Shown here in pieces: positions 7,847-17,727 of a stretch of DNA of 55,239 nucleotides (position 1 is its first letter; every line of letters starts with the position of its first letter). The notes below the pieces were generated by a model that worked only from the letters and a program-made list of their open reading frames with translations, ran no database searches and was not told the origin of the DNA. Location: positions 1-55,239 of the forward strand of contig JAEVYU010000048.1 in the NCBI GenBank assembly GCA_023392595.1. The letters run 5' to 3'. The translations under genes were made by a program, and so were the position numbers. Origin of the DNA: Bacillota bacterium. Lineage in GTDB: Bacteria; Bacillota; UBA4882; UBA8346.

Positions 7847-9208
7847 TTATTCAAGTTGACAAGCTGTCCCGTTCAGGGTAAAAGCGGTCGGTTTGACATT
7901 GTTACCGCTATAAGTGATATTAAATCCGAAAGAAATGGAGCCCTTCGCCGGGATAATGTTATTATAGGAAAGGTTTTTTACAGTTACCGATGTGCCGCTT
8001 TGTGTGTAGGTCCCGTTCCACATGTTGGTGATGGTTTGATTGCCTGCAAAGTTCCATGCCAATCTCCAGCCATCAATCGCCGACGAACCATTATTATGAA
8101 TGGTAATACTTACTGAAGCGCCACTGCCCCAATCGCTTTGGCTATAACTAAGCGAGCAACCCGTAGGAGGAGTGGTAGGGGTTACCGTTGGTGTTATAGT
8201 CGGTGTTGGTGTTATAGTCGGTGTCGCTGTTGGCGTCAGGGTAGGGTTGATTGACAAATACTGGCGCAACCATTGCAAAGCCGGACGCTCAACTCCTGAA
8301 CTGGTAATTAAATGAGTTCCGGATGCCCAAGTCTGCCCTTCAATATAGCCCCACAGGGTGATACCTGCGACAGCCGAATTTTCCCATAAAACCGGAAACT
8401 TCTCCTGATATCTCGCCTTTTGAGTTGCGTCATCCCCGGTCATATCAAGTTCCGATACATAGATTGGCAGTCCAGTCGCTGCCAGGCTGCTCAGAACATT
8501 TCTCATCGTGCTTGTCGATACGGTATCCATATTAAAATAATGGCATTGAATGCCGATTCCGTCCACCAAGCCTCTACTCTTAAGAATGTTAATAATACTT
8601 AAATACCTGGATGCGGCATTGGGATCACTGATGATTCCATATTCGTTGATTAACAGTTTGGAATTGGGGAAAGCGGCTCTGGCTTGCTGGAATGACCAGA
8701 CAATCCAATCCCATCCGGTAGAACCGCTGCCACCGATGGCATTTGCATAGGGAGGCGTGGTATGAAGCGCCTCATTAACAACATCGACCATTTGAGCACC
8801 GCCATATCGAATACCGGCTTGTTTGATCCAATCTGTGACTTCGGCCTTCTGATCAGCCGCTGAAAGTCCGCCGATCCAGCTTGGTTGTTGGTTTCCCCAT
8901 ACCAGGCAATGAAACTTAAAGGGAAAACCATGGCTGCGAGCATAGTTATAAGCAGTATCACATTGGCTCCAATTCATATTGCCCCGGCTACCCTCAACCG
9001 TACCCCATTTACCGCCATTTTCCGGGACTACCTGATCCCAATAAGTGGAAAAGTTCGATGGAACACTGGTACTAACGATATTGCCCAAAAATTTGGTCTT
9101 GGCGAGTCCAGCATTGGTTTGCGTGGCCATCGCCAAAACTAATACGGAGACCAGTGCGATAGCTATTAATATTAAGGGTTTACGCATTTTCAAAAATTGA
9201 CCGCGCAT
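7847..9208 (-). CDS. GH10 endo-1,4-beta-xylanase with CBM2 (first copy)
   Basis: The enzyme is secreted and predicted to hydrolyse internal beta-1,4 bonds of xylan. Residues 1-33 are a signal peptide and 34-320 a rather short GH10 barrel, with acid/base Glu146 in VVNEAL and nucleophile Glu253 in VSELDMTG. A Pro/Thr linker and a CBM2 (350-453) with both cysteines follow. AAGGAG lies nine bases before the ATG. It is clearly divergent from the second GH10 at 10924-12396: the N-terminal strands are abbreviated and the substrate-lining residues differ. The two are therefore not recent duplicates and may split the work between long polymer and decorated or short chains. Confidence 0.92.
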   Translation of the reverse strand: MRGQFLKMRKPLILIAIALVSVLVLAMATQTNAGLAKTKFLGNIVSTSVPSNFSTYWDQVVPENGGKWGTVEGSRGNMNWSQCDTAYNYARSHGFPFKFHCLVWGNQQPSWIGGLSAADQKAEVTDWIKQAGIRYGGAQMVDVVNEALHTTPPYANAIGGSGSTGWDWIVWSFQQARAAFPNSKLLINEYGIISDPNAASRYLSIINILKSRGLVDGIGIQCHYFNMDTVSTSTMRNVLSSLAATGLPIYVSELDMTGDDATQKARYQEKFPVLWENSAVAGITLWGYIEGQTWASGTHLITSSGVERPALQWLRQYLSINPTLTPTATPTITPTPTITPTVTPTTPPTGCSLSYSQSDWGSGASVSITIHNNGSSAIDGWRLAWNFAGNQTITNMWNGTYTQSGTSVTVKNLSYNNIIPAKGSISFGFNITYSGNNVKPTAFTLNGTACQLE

Positions 9209-9264
9209 TCATCATCTCTCCTTTTCTGTTTTTTAAGATGTTTTTCGTTGGGGTTGGATTTTTG

Positions 9265-9300
9265 GAGCCTCCTGCCAGAGTAAAACTTAACAGAAGGCTC
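9265..9300. other. 10-bp hairpin between CE1 and GH10 genes
   Basis: GAGCCTCCTG (9265-9274) pairs with CAGAAGGCTC (9291-9300), ten pairs with one G-T, around a 16-base loop. There is no T-run on the minus strand, so it is not a standard terminator. It could be an mRNA-stabilising or processing hairpin in the GH10 leader. The rest of 9209-9439 shows nothing I recognise. Confidence 0.45.
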
Positions 9301-9439
9301 GCTTTTCCGATTCATTTCCTTTCATTTTTCAGTCTAGTGTCGCAACTGAAATCATCAACATCCAATTCATTTCACTGGGGGGTCCTTTGAATAATCCGAG
9401 CAATCCGATCCTTAATCATTCTCCGGGTCATCCAAACAG

Positions 9440-10705
9440 CTACCGAACCCGGCAAGCGGTCCCGTTCAAGGTGAAGCTGGCGGGTTTAACATTCTGCCCA
9501 CTATAGTTCAGGTTAAAACCAAAGTTCAGGCTGCCGCCATTCGCCGGAATGTTAGCATTATATGCGGCGTTTTTCACCGTTATGGAAGTTCCATTTTGGG
9601 TGTGGGTCCCGTTCCAAAGATTAGTGATGGTCTGATTACCCGGGAAGGCCCAGGCCAAGGTCCATCCATTCACCGCCGTAGTGGTATTATTGATGATTTT
9701 CACATCAACCGTAGCGCCGTTACCCCAGTCGTTCTGAATCGTATAAACAACTTCATAATTTCCACCCGGCGTTGGTGTTGGCGTTATAGTCGGTGTTATA
9801 GTAGGCGTTACAGTAGGAGTCGGAGTCGGAGTAGTCGAATCCGTATATCCTACCGCATCCGCCATTTGGAGGAAATTCCACAAACTTGGTTTCCAAACAG
9901 TCCAGTCGTGCCCTCTTCCCTGGATGGTCCAATAAGTATTGGGGACACCATTTGAATCGCAATAGTTATGTACCCCTGTACCAAAACTTATCAGACTATC
10001 CGCAGTTCCATAAGAAATAAACAGCAATTTCAGCTGTTGCTTGGCTGCGGTTCCACCATCAGGAAACAGCTTGGAATTCGAATAAGTGTTGGGAGCCGCG
10101 GAATAGGCGCCGATATAGGGGAACAGGTTCAGATGCGGCAACCCGATATTGAATGATTGTCCGCCACCCATGGAAAGGCCGGATATTGCCCGGTGGAGGC
10201 GATCGGTATAAACGGAATAATGTGATTCGACATAGGGTATCAGGCAATTGATCAAATCATTCGTGAAATTTTCATAACCATCGGATATTCCCGTTCCGCT
10301 CGCATTACAATTCGGCATTACGATTATTGAGGGCTTGATTTTCCCCGCGGCGATGAGATTATCGGCGATAACATTGGCGTTGCCGCCACCGGATGTCCAA
10401 TCGTTTTCCGATCCTCCGATGCCATGCAATAAATACATTACACTGTATTTATTGCTCGTTGAATACCCCGGCGGCAGGTAAATCATCGCCCTCCGCTGGC
10501 TGTTTGTCGCCGTGGACTGATAATTGAAAGAACTGACCTGACCGTGTGAAATGCTGCTCTGGACTTGGTCAAATCCCGTCGGCGGCAGGGTTGGGAACGT
10601 TTCCGCGAACAGAAATACAGGTGTTAGTGCGAAAATTGCCGCGAGAGCGAAAAAAGTCAGTCCCGTTTTCCTGCTTATTTTGGTTATTAAGGAGTTGAGT
10701 TTCAT
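9440..10705 (-). CDS. CE1 esterase (feruloyl/acetylxylan esterase type) with CBM2
   Basis: This is a secreted alpha/beta-hydrolase of carbohydrate esterase family 1, expected to remove ferulic or acetic acid from arabinoxylan. After the signal peptide (about 1-34) the catalytic domain (45-287) shows Ser178 in GLSMGG, Asp236 in YGTAD and His266 in GRGHDW, a complete triad. The sequence resembles the feruloyl esterase domain of clostridial XynZ, which favours ferulate, but the family cannot be split on sequence alone. A Pro/Thr linker and a CBM2 (315-421) of the subtype lacking the N-terminal cysteine follow. AAAGGGG precedes the ATG. Its neighbours are two GH10 xylanases, its natural partners. 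Confidence 0.88.
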   Translation of the reverse strand: MKLNSLITKISRKTGLTFFALAAIFALTPVFLFAETFPTLPPTGFDQVQSSISHGQVSSFNYQSTATNSQRRAMIYLPPGYSTSNKYSVMYLLHGIGGSENDWTSGGGNANVIADNLIAAGKIKPSIIVMPNCNASGTGISDGYENFTNDLINCLIPYVESHYSVYTDRLHRAISGLSMGGGQSFNIGLPHLNLFPYIGAYSAAPNTYSNSKLFPDGGTAAKQQLKLLFISYGTADSLISFGTGVHNYCDSNGVPNTYWTIQGRGHDWTVWKPSLWNFLQMADAVGYTDSTTPTPTPTVTPTITPTITPTPTPGGNYEVVYTIQNDWGNGATVDVKIINNTTTAVNGWTLAWAFPGNQTITNLWNGTHTQNGTSITVKNAAYNANIPANGGSLNFGFNLNYSGQNVKPASFTLNGTACRVR

Positions 10706-10923
10706 TTTTTAATTCCCCTTTCTTTTATTCCATTATTTTATATTTATGTTGTTTAATGGAAATTATAGCTTAATTTCATCCATTATTCCGCCATTATTTT
10801 ACCCTCCTTATTTTTTTGATAGGGATAAGAAGCACACCGTATTCGTATTGCTGTTTCTTGAGTTCTTCCATCCTCCTTTCTTATCACCGGCATTCATCTT
10901 TGACGAATCTGTTCCGTACCTTG

Positions 10924-12396
10924 TTATTCAAGTTGACAAGCTGTCCCGTTCAAGGTAAAGTCGGTAGGTTTGGCATCCGTCCCACTATAGTTCAGGTTAA
11001 AACCGAAAGTTACGCTGCCGCCATTCGCCAGAATGGTAGCGTTATATGCGGCGTTTTTCACCGTTACCGAAGTTCCACTCTGGGTATAGGTCCCGTTCCA
11101 GAGATTGGTGATAGCCTGATTGCCCGGGAAAGACCAGGCCAAAGTCCAGCCATTCACTGCCGCGGTGGTTTTATTGGTAATGGTCACATTAACCGTAGCG
11201 CCACCGCCCCAGTCATTCTGGATCGTATAAACGGCTACATAGCTGGCGGTGCCAGTCGGGGTAGGGGTCAACGTTACAGTAGGAGTCGGCGTCGACGTTA
11301 CGGTAGGAGTCGGGGTGGGAGTAATCGGTGAACCCAAAGCGCTTTGTACTGCGTAGTACGACGGTTTCGGATTATAGTTGGAATCAAATATCAAAGCCGC
11401 CCCTCTCCCCGGAAACGTCCCCGGCACCCAGGAATATTTATCGGTGAAGCCCCAGAGTTGAATGGCTTTCACCGCGGGTTGGGCCATACATTTTTGGATC
11501 ACGCCCCTATAATAGTCGGCTTGGGTTTGTAACTCCGCGGCAGAGGGATTGCTCGACACCCGGACATCCATCTCCGTTATATAAATCTCCAGCCCCAAAT
11601 CGGCAAAACGCTGCATATTGCTGGCAAAATCGTTGTAATTAAAACCATATTGAATATCCAGGTGCATCTGGAAGCCGATCCCATCTACCGGTATCCCCCG
11701 GCTTTTAAAGTCTTTGAGCATGTTATAGGCCCCATTGGATTTACTACCGGTAGCCTCAAGATTGTAATCGTTGTAAATCAGTTTGGCCCCGGGATCAGCA
11801 GCCCGGGCCCGGATGAAGGCATTCTCAATAAAACTTTTGCCGAGAGTGTTATACCAGAAAGAACCCCGGTAACTCCCATCTTCATTAAAAGCTTCATTGA
11901 CGACGTCCCAAACCAGGATCTTCCCTTTGAAATGACCCATTACCTTATCGATATGATTGTACATGGCCGACTGCATGGCGCTGGCGCTCAGGCCCTGGAC
12001 CCATCCGGGGGTTTGATTATGCCATACCATCGTATGTCCGTGGACTTTGAAGCCGTTCGATTGCGCCCAGGAAACGAGCTTATCCGCTTCGCCGTAGTTA
12101 AAGTTATTTTGGGAAGATTCGGTCGCATCCCATTTCATTGCATTTTCCGGGGTGACCATATTAAATTCGGCTGTGGCCATGCTGGTAAACGTGGCGGAAT
12201 CCGACATCGTGTTGAAGCCGCTGGGGAATTCGCTGCCGATTAAAACTCGGCTTTGAATATTTTTTAACCGTGTCCCCGTTGGAGTGGCGGCGCTGATGAT
12301 CATTGAATGAATCACCAACGCCATCAACAAGGCAAAAAATGTCATTAATAATGGTTTACTAACTCTTTTACTAATTTTAAAACGATTTCTTTTCAT
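10924..12396 (-). CDS. GH10 endo-1,4-beta-xylanase with CBM2 (second copy)
   Basis: This is a classical secreted GH10 xylanase. Residues 1-37 are a signal peptide, 42-360 the catalytic barrel with acid/base Glu168 in VVNEAF and nucleophile Glu275 in ITEMDV, followed by a Pro/Thr linker and a CBM2 (about 384-490). An ATG at 12414 overlaps the ribosome site, so the ATG at 12396, eight to ten bases after AAAGGAGAG, is the better start. The signal peptide is nearly identical to that of the next upstream enzyme (CE6-like, 12489-13709), showing that the two genes share a duplicated 5' end. Its CBM2 is of the subtype without the N-terminal cysteine. A 20-base palindrome lies just upstream of the ribosome site. 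Confidence 0.95.
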   Translation of the reverse strand: MKRNRFKISKRVSKPLLMTFFALLMALVIHSMIISAATPTGTRLKNIQSRVLIGSEFPSGFNTMSDSATFTSMATAEFNMVTPENAMKWDATESSQNNFNYGEADKLVSWAQSNGFKVHGHTMVWHNQTPGWVQGLSASAMQSAMYNHIDKVMGHFKGKILVWDVVNEAFNEDGSYRGSFWYNTLGKSFIENAFIRARAADPGAKLIYNDYNLEATGSKSNGAYNMLKDFKSRGIPVDGIGFQMHLDIQYGFNYNDFASNMQRFADLGLEIYITEMDVRVSSNPSAAELQTQADYYRGVIQKCMAQPAVKAIQLWGFTDKYSWVPGTFPGRGAALIFDSNYNPKPSYYAVQSALGSPITPTPTPTVTSTPTPTVTLTPTPTGTASYVAVYTIQNDWGGGATVNVTITNKTTAAVNGWTLAWSFPGNQAITNLWNGTYTQSGTSVTVKNAAYNATILANGGSVTFGFNLNYSGTDAKPTDFTLNGTACQLE

Positions 12397-12412
12397 AAGA
12401 CTCTCTCCTTTC

Positions 12413-12432
12413 ATTAAATGGAACCATTTAAT
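12413..12432. promoter_or_regulatory. 20-bp palindrome upstream of GH10
   Basis: ATTAAATGG and CCATTTAAT are perfect inverted 9-mers around AA, ending 17 bases before the GH10 start. The core CATTTAATG recurs just upstream of the GH27 gene (15630-15638) and of the GH43/CBM6/CBM13 gene (22527-22535). It is a candidate operator or RNA element. Confidence 0.4.
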
Positions 12433-12488
12433 ATTGAATCAGTATCCGCTTTCACCGCTGGAAAAAATCGTGGTTTTCTAAAGCCATA

Positions 12489-13709
12489 TCACCAGCCGAG
12501 GACTTGGATCATTTTTGCAGCATATCGCTTGCCCAGTTCAGCCGATGAATCATGACTAAAATGGAGATGATAGGTTGTATCGCTGGGATCCTGAACGAGT
12601 CCACTGGCGGAAATCACAGAACAATTCGTAATTAAAGAAGGTAACTGATTTACCAACGTATTGTGACCGGCACAAGGACCGCTATAAAGCAGTTCACCAG
12701 GGAGAAAAGGAACGTTACCCAGGTTCAGATCGTTTCGAAGATCTGCCACCAGTGTTTTTACCTTGCCGGGCCAACTCGTGTCACCACTATTCGATTCGCC
12801 CTGGTGGAAAAGGATGCCTTCAATGACTCCTCCCGCTTGCTGTGCAAGTTGGGCCCGGTGGATAATCCAACTATATTTGCTACCGCCGACCTTCAGAAAT
12901 GTCTCGATCTTTTCACCGCTGATAGCGCAGGGTATTAACCCGATAGTATCACCCGTTGGGACTTTCTGGATCATGGTCTTGCCAAACCAGTCTCCAGGGC
13001 CGATGGCGTCAAGCCAGGCAGCATGAAGAGGTGGACAGGCCACATCCCATCGATCAGTTACCCGGCCGAGCGCCGAGTTATTATCGTATCCCAATACCAG
13101 CACACGGGGATCTTCCACTTTATCAGCGGCTTGAGCCAAAGCATATCCTGCCATATTGGATTGACCCAGCAACAAAAAACAATGGAATTTACCCTGAGTC
13201 GGGGTTGGTGTTAGGCTTGGGGTTGGCGTTGGGGTTACATTACCCTCATAGCAAGCAATCCCGTTCAAGGTGAAATTGGCTGGTTTGGCATTGGCGCCAC
13301 TGTAGTTTAAGTTAAAACCAAAGCTCAAGCTGCCGCCATTGGCCGGAATGGTTGTGTTATAGCTGGCATTTTTCACCGTCACCGAGGCTCCACTTTGGGT
13401 AAAGGTCCCGTTCCAGAGATTGGTGATGGTCTGATTGCCCGGGAAGGTCCAGGCCAGGATCCAGCCATTCACCGCCGCAGTGGTATTATTAGTGATTGTC
13501 ACATTAACCGTGGCCCCACTACCCCAGTCGTTCTGAATCGTATAAACAACTTCATAATTTCCGGCACCCGACATCGGAGTCACAGTTGTTCTCGGCGTAG
13601 CAGCGCTGATAAGCATCGAATTCATTACAACCGCCGCCAACAAGGCAAAGAGCGCCAGCAATAATGGTTTACATACTTTTTTACTAATTTTGAAACGGTT
13701 TGTTCCCAT
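12489..13709 (-). CDS. CE6/SASA-type acetylxylan esterase with N-terminal CBM2
   Basis: This secreted SGNH-fold esterase of the SASA/carbohydrate esterase 6 group is expected to deacetylate xylan. It has a signal peptide (1-37), a CBM2 at about 50-153, a short Pro/Thr linker, and the catalytic domain at 174-406. Ser184 lies in LLGQSNMAG, the HQGES block is at 302-306, and the C-terminal Asp/His segment is around 377-386. This is the only enzyme in the locus with its CBM2 at the N-terminus, so the module order is reversed. Its leader closely matches that of the adjacent GH10. AAGGAG precedes the ATG. A plain sialate esterase is less likely given the context and the xylan-type binding module. 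Confidence 0.85.
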   Translation of the reverse strand: MGTNRFKISKKVCKPLLLALFALLAAVVMNSMLISAATPRTTVTPMSGAGNYEVVYTIQNDWGSGATVNVTITNNTTAAVNGWILAWTFPGNQTITNLWNGTFTQSGASVTVKNASYNTTIPANGGSLSFGFNLNYSGANAKPANFTLNGIACYEGNVTPTPTPSLTPTPTQGKFHCFLLLGQSNMAGYALAQAADKVEDPRVLVLGYDNNSALGRVTDRWDVACPPLHAAWLDAIGPGDWFGKTMIQKVPTGDTIGLIPCAISGEKIETFLKVGGSKYSWIIHRAQLAQQAGGVIEGILFHQGESNSGDTSWPGKVKTLVADLRNDLNLGNVPFLPGELLYSGPCAGHNTLVNQLPSLITNCSVISASGLVQDPSDTTYHLHFSHDSSAELGKRYAAKMIQVLGW

Positions 13710-13951
13710 AAGCCCTCTCTCCTTCCATTTTCGGATCAGGTTTCACTTTCAGTGCTTAAGTCCCGCGAATACGAATTCATCCTTTAGTCATCATGCTTTC
13801 CTCCTGCAGTTTTTAGATAAGCATAAAGTCGTTTTAAACATTCCGATTGCTCGGATTAGCCTGGCTATTTTGCAGTTAGCCACCTCCTTTCCGCTTATAC
13901 CCGGCAATTATTGCACCGAAACATCAGCAACTAATTCCCATTCTCAAGGTA

Positions 13952-15601
13952 TTACTGAATTTGCCACTGCTGGTTGGCACTGCCGCTGTTGCTCCATTGA
14001 CACAGATTGGATCCATTGCCGGTGGAACCCATACCATCCAAATACAGTCCGGTAGCGCCGTTTTTAAACCTGACGTAACTTCCCGTTGTTTCTTGGATCC
14101 ATTGCTGATTGGTACTCCCGCTATAGCCCCATTGGCCACAAACCGAGCCATTGGAGGTCCGGCCCATGCCATCCAGATACAATCCGGTGGCCCGGTTTTG
14201 GATCATTACATAACCGCCTGAGTTGATGAGCGTCCATTGCTGGTTGGTACTGTTGCTGTTTCCCCATTGGCACGCGTTGGAACCATTGGCGGTTGAGCTC
14301 ATGCCGTCAATGTATAACCCTGTGGCGACATTACTGAATCTAACGTACGAACCGACCGGAGTGGGAGTTGGAGTCGGCGAAACAGCGCCGGTAAGCTTCA
14401 GCATACCAGCCCCGTGGGATGGAACGGACACTGTATACGAGCCGCTGAAGCCGCCTCGATCGGCTTTTGCCCACAAGTCTCGTACGGTTACAGTTCCTGA
14501 CAAACCGATGTTGGCAAAGTTGACGGTAATATTGGCTGCCGTTCCATTTCGGTTCAGCAAGGCCACTGCTTTGGTTGTCCCATTGGCTGAACCCAGCGGC
14601 TTGCACCAAACCTCAAGACCGCTGCCGGCGCTCACCCTGGTTCCCTGAATGCCGCCTGGATCCTGATCGACTGCGATGATCTCACTATTTAGCAAAATAT
14701 CCTTGGTGGTTTGCGACATGGTTCGAATATCATTTCCGGCAATAAGCGGAGCGGCCATCATACTCCACATGCTCATCTGGGTGCGGTATTCCTCCGTTGT
14801 GCAACCGCCGTTGCCAATCTCAAGCATATCCGGATCGTTCCATGCTCCGGGCGATGCCGAACTTGCGTAACCGGCATTGGCATCAATGGCATTGATAATG
14901 CCCTTGAAGTAGTTTGTGCCATTATCCCATTTGTCGGTGATATCGGGAGAGACCCGCCACAAATTGCCGGTGGCCGGCATCCAACTCTGGTATTGCCAGG
15001 CGCAGATGCTGAAAATGATGGGTCTGCCGCAATTTGCGAGCGCTCTTTGCATGTTCTGATAATCAGTTTGCATATTCCCAACTGCATTACAGTTGTCATA
15101 TTTTAAATAATCTACCCCCCAGGAAGCAAAGGTATTGGCATCCCGCTGCTCGTTTCCATAGCTTCCGCTCTGCGGAATCCCCATACAGGTCATCGTCCCC
15201 CGGCATCCGTATATTCCAAACTTAAGACCCTTGGAATGGATATAATCGCCCAAAGCCTTCATCCCGCTTGGAAAACGGGTGGGATCGCCTCTAAGGTTTC
15301 CACTGGAGTCGCGAGCCGGATTTGCCATCCAGTTGTCATCAAGATTCAGATAGATATAACCGGCGTCCCTCATGCCGGAGCTAACCATGGCGTCGGCAAT
15401 CTGTTTAATTTTGGTTTCATCGATATTGCCTGCAAAAATGTTCCAACTGTTCCACCCCATGGGCGGAGTTTTGGCCAAATCATTGTTTAGTGCAGCCACA
15501 TAATTAGAGGGTTGTAAGGGACCCAGATCAATCAGAGCATTGAACGCTACCACCGATAATGCTATGAGAATAAACCGGAATATTTTTTTATGAAAAGTCA
15601 T
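13952..15601 (-). CDS. GH27 alpha-galactosidase with CBM13
   Basis: The product is a secreted clan D enzyme predicted to release terminal alpha-galactose. A signal peptide occupies about 1-37 and the GH27 barrel plus C-terminal beta domain 39-405. The nucleophile is Asp169 in YLKYDN and the acid/base lies in WNDPDM (256-258). LNLDDNW keeps the Asp-Asp pair typical of alpha-galactosidases; beta-L-arabinopyranosidases of this family carry a change there, so that activity is less likely. A three-repeat ricin-type CBM13 (417-549) replaces the CBM2 used elsewhere. AAAGGAGGG precedes the ATG. Galactose side groups occur on cereal arabinoxylan, which fits the neighbours. The last CBM13 repeat is nearly identical to those at 17728 and 20708. 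Confidence 0.92.
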   Translation of the reverse strand: MTFHKKIFRFILIALSVVAFNALIDLGPLQPSNYVAALNNDLAKTPPMGWNSWNIFAGNIDETKIKQIADAMVSSGMRDAGYIYLNLDDNWMANPARDSSGNLRGDPTRFPSGMKALGDYIHSKGLKFGIYGCRGTMTCMGIPQSGSYGNEQRDANTFASWGVDYLKYDNCNAVGNMQTDYQNMQRALANCGRPIIFSICAWQYQSWMPATGNLWRVSPDITDKWDNGTNYFKGIINAIDANAGYASSASPGAWNDPDMLEIGNGGCTTEEYRTQMSMWSMMAAPLIAGNDIRTMSQTTKDILLNSEIIAVDQDPGGIQGTRVSAGSGLEVWCKPLGSANGTTKAVALLNRNGTAANITVNFANIGLSGTVTVRDLWAKADRGGFSGSYTVSVPSHGAGMLKLTGAVSPTPTPTPVGSYVRFSNVATGLYIDGMSSTANGSNACQWGNSNSTNQQWTLINSGGYVMIQNRATGLYLDGMGRTSNGSVCGQWGYSGSTNQQWIQETTGSYVRFKNGATGLYLDGMGSTGNGSNLCQWSNSGSANQQWQIQ

Positions 15602-15704
15602 TTTTTTCCCTCCTTTACTATTTTTGAAACATTTAATGGTCTACAATGTCTTTGCATAGCGCTGACTCATGTTCGGTTAAAGTTCCGGAAAACACTCTGA
15701 GGTT

Positions 15705-17627
15705 TTATTGTGTCTGCCACTGCTGGTTAGTACTGCCGCTGTTGCTCCATTGACACAAATAGGAACCGCTGGAAGTTGAGCCCATGCCGTCCAGATACAA
15801 CCCGGTGGCCCGGTTTTGGATCCTCACATAACTCCCGGAGTTAATGATGGTCCATTGCTGATTCGCACTGCCGCTGTAACCCCATTGGCCGCAGGCGGCC
15901 CCATTGGAAGTCGAACCCATGCCGTCCAGATACAATCCGGTAGCCCGGTTTTGGAGCATCGCATAACTCCCGGAGTTGATGATGGCCCATTGCTGATTGG
16001 CGCTGTTACTGTTCCCCCCTTGGCACGCCTTGGAGCCATTGGCGGTCGATCCCATGCCGTCAATGTACAAACCGGTGGCTACATTACGAAGTCTGATATA
16101 AGAACCTACCGGGGTAGGGGTTGCGCTTGGAGTTGGCGTTCCATTTGTAAATTGGAACCAGTTAACGTTAAATAAGTATCCGCTTCCGCCAATGAATCTT
16201 AGATACAAGTTATGCGTTCCGCTTACACCACTGACATTGCAGGTTGCAGTAACCCAAGTCTGCCAACCGCCGGTTCCGATGACCGGGCAAGTCCCTACCA
16301 AAGTTCCGGCAACACTATCAAGCCTGATTTCAATACTGCCGCCGCTGGTGGCGCTGGCAACTCTAGTCTGAAAACCTGCGACGCCGCTGCCAAAATCGAC
16401 ATTATTGTAAACGGCGTAATCCCCATTTTCAATGTATCCGATATTCTGCCCACCTTCGCTGCAGCTTTCATTTTCAATGCCCGACTGGGAGTTGTAACTC
16501 TCCGCTTCAATCCGAGCAAGAGCCGGGCGCGAACCGGGGGTCGGCGTCGGACCACCGGAATCCAGGCTAGCCCCATCAAACGGAACTACGATAACCTTGC
16601 TACCATGTTGGTCGTTGCCCAGTTCTTGGTCTTTTGCAACGTCTATTGCCGCTAAAGTGACTGCAACCACATGGCCGTCCTCCATATAGACATTAAAACG
16701 CTCTAATTTATTCCAATGATTGACTGTGCCATTTGGATAGCGGATAAAATTGGCAGTCGGATCATAAGCAAATCCCGGGTCTAATTTCCAGTTACTGATA
16801 CCGTCCGGAGAAGTGAGATGATATGCCTTGCGGGTATCCCACTTATTGGCAACCACATGATACAGGCCACCGCTATACCACATGCACGGATCTTCCACAT
16901 TGCCTGTGGGCATACCGGCAGTTTGCGCATAAATATTAGTTCCCGTGATGTTATACGGGCCAAGGATATCATTCGCCACACCAACCAAGGCATCTCTTGA
17001 AATAATCCCATAACGCCCATCCGGACGCAGCATAATGTAAACATTTGAATGTGTAAAACCGGATGCGGAAGGACCTGTAACCGATACAGTGCCAAGTTTT
17101 GTCCAAGGCCCATTGAGATTAGTAGCGACATAAACAACCGCCGGCCGCCTGGTTTCACTGCAATATACAGCATACCGGCCATCCTTCAGAACAATCGGAA
17201 GCACGTTGTGGCCTTGACCGCTGGCGTCATTGGGCCATACTAGACCCTGGTCCGTATAAGGCCCATAGAGGTTAGAACTGGTTGCATGAACAGCCACCGA
17301 GCCAAACCATCCATTATGGCCGGCAGACTGACTCCAGCGGCTGGCGAACATATGGTATAAGCCATCCGTCCCTTTGATGATCCCTCCATCCCAATAACAC
17401 CATTGAAATATGGTCCTATCTTCCAAACCGTTCGATTGATCGCGGGGACCTATGGCTGCTGCGCCCCAACAGGTCGAAGATAGGGAACCTGTAACTGGTG
17501 TTGTTGTAAAATAATCCATAAACTGGGAAGACGCCCGTGCTACCGGTATTGTCTGTAAGAAAACGCCTGACAGTATTAGGATACTTGCAAACAGAAGAAG
17601 GTAGGTTATTCTTAAAAATTTTTTCAC
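15705..17627 (-). CDS. secreted beta-propeller glycosidase of unassigned family with CBM6 and CBM13
   Basis: The 640-residue secreted protein has a signal peptide (1-32), an N-terminal domain of about 320 residues, a CBM6 (about 365-493), a Pro/Thr linker and a CBM13 (508-640). The first domain has blade-like repeats ending in Trp or Tyr motifs (GLYHMF, DGRYAV, GLYHVV) and an acidic EDPCMW motif, which suggests a five-bladed propeller of the GH43/GH117 kind. I cannot place it in a numbered family with confidence. Its position between GH2 and GH27 genes and the shared CBM13 suggest it acts on the same galactose- or arabinose-decorated polymer. CBM6 and CBM13 both often bind xylan. The ATG at 17627 follows a purine-rich AAGGAAG site. 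Confidence 0.7.
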   Translation of the reverse strand: MKKFLRITYLLLFASILILSGVFLQTIPVARASSQFMDYFTTTPVTGSLSSTCWGAAAIGPRDQSNGLEDRTIFQWCYWDGGIIKGTDGLYHMFASRWSQSAGHNGWFGSVAVHATSSNLYGPYTDQGLVWPNDASGQGHNVLPIVLKDGRYAVYCSETRRPAVVYVATNLNGPWTKLGTVSVTGPSASGFTHSNVYIMLRPDGRYGIISRDALVGVANDILGPYNITGTNIYAQTAGMPTGNVEDPCMWYSGGLYHVVANKWDTRKAYHLTSPDGISNWKLDPGFAYDPTANFIRYPNGTVNHWNKLERFNVYMEDGHVVAVTLAAIDVAKDQELGNDQHGSKVIVVPFDGASLDSGGPTPTPGSRPALARIEAESYNSQSGIENESCSEGGQNIGYIENGDYAVYNNVDFGSGVAGFQTRVASATSGGSIEIRLDSVAGTLVGTCPVIGTGGWQTWVTATCNVSGVSGTHNLYLRFIGGSGYLFNVNWFQFTNGTPTPSATPTPVGSYIRLRNVATGLYIDGMGSTANGSKACQGGNSNSANQQWAIINSGSYAMLQNRATGLYLDGMGSTSNGAACGQWGYSGSANQQWTIINSGSYVRIQNRATGLYLDGMGSTSSGSYLCQWSNSGSTNQQWQTQ

Positions 17628-17727
17628 TTTTCAGCTTCCTTCCTTTTTTTAGTGCTTTTATGTTTCGATGATCAAGACCCGGCTTCTTTGTTATCCTTCA
17701 ACTTAAGGTGAGGCGGCACGAAAGGTA

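Noticed and set aside
9265..9300. Terminator after CE1
   Set aside because: The stem is good, but there is no T-run on the transcribed strand, so I list it only as a hairpin.
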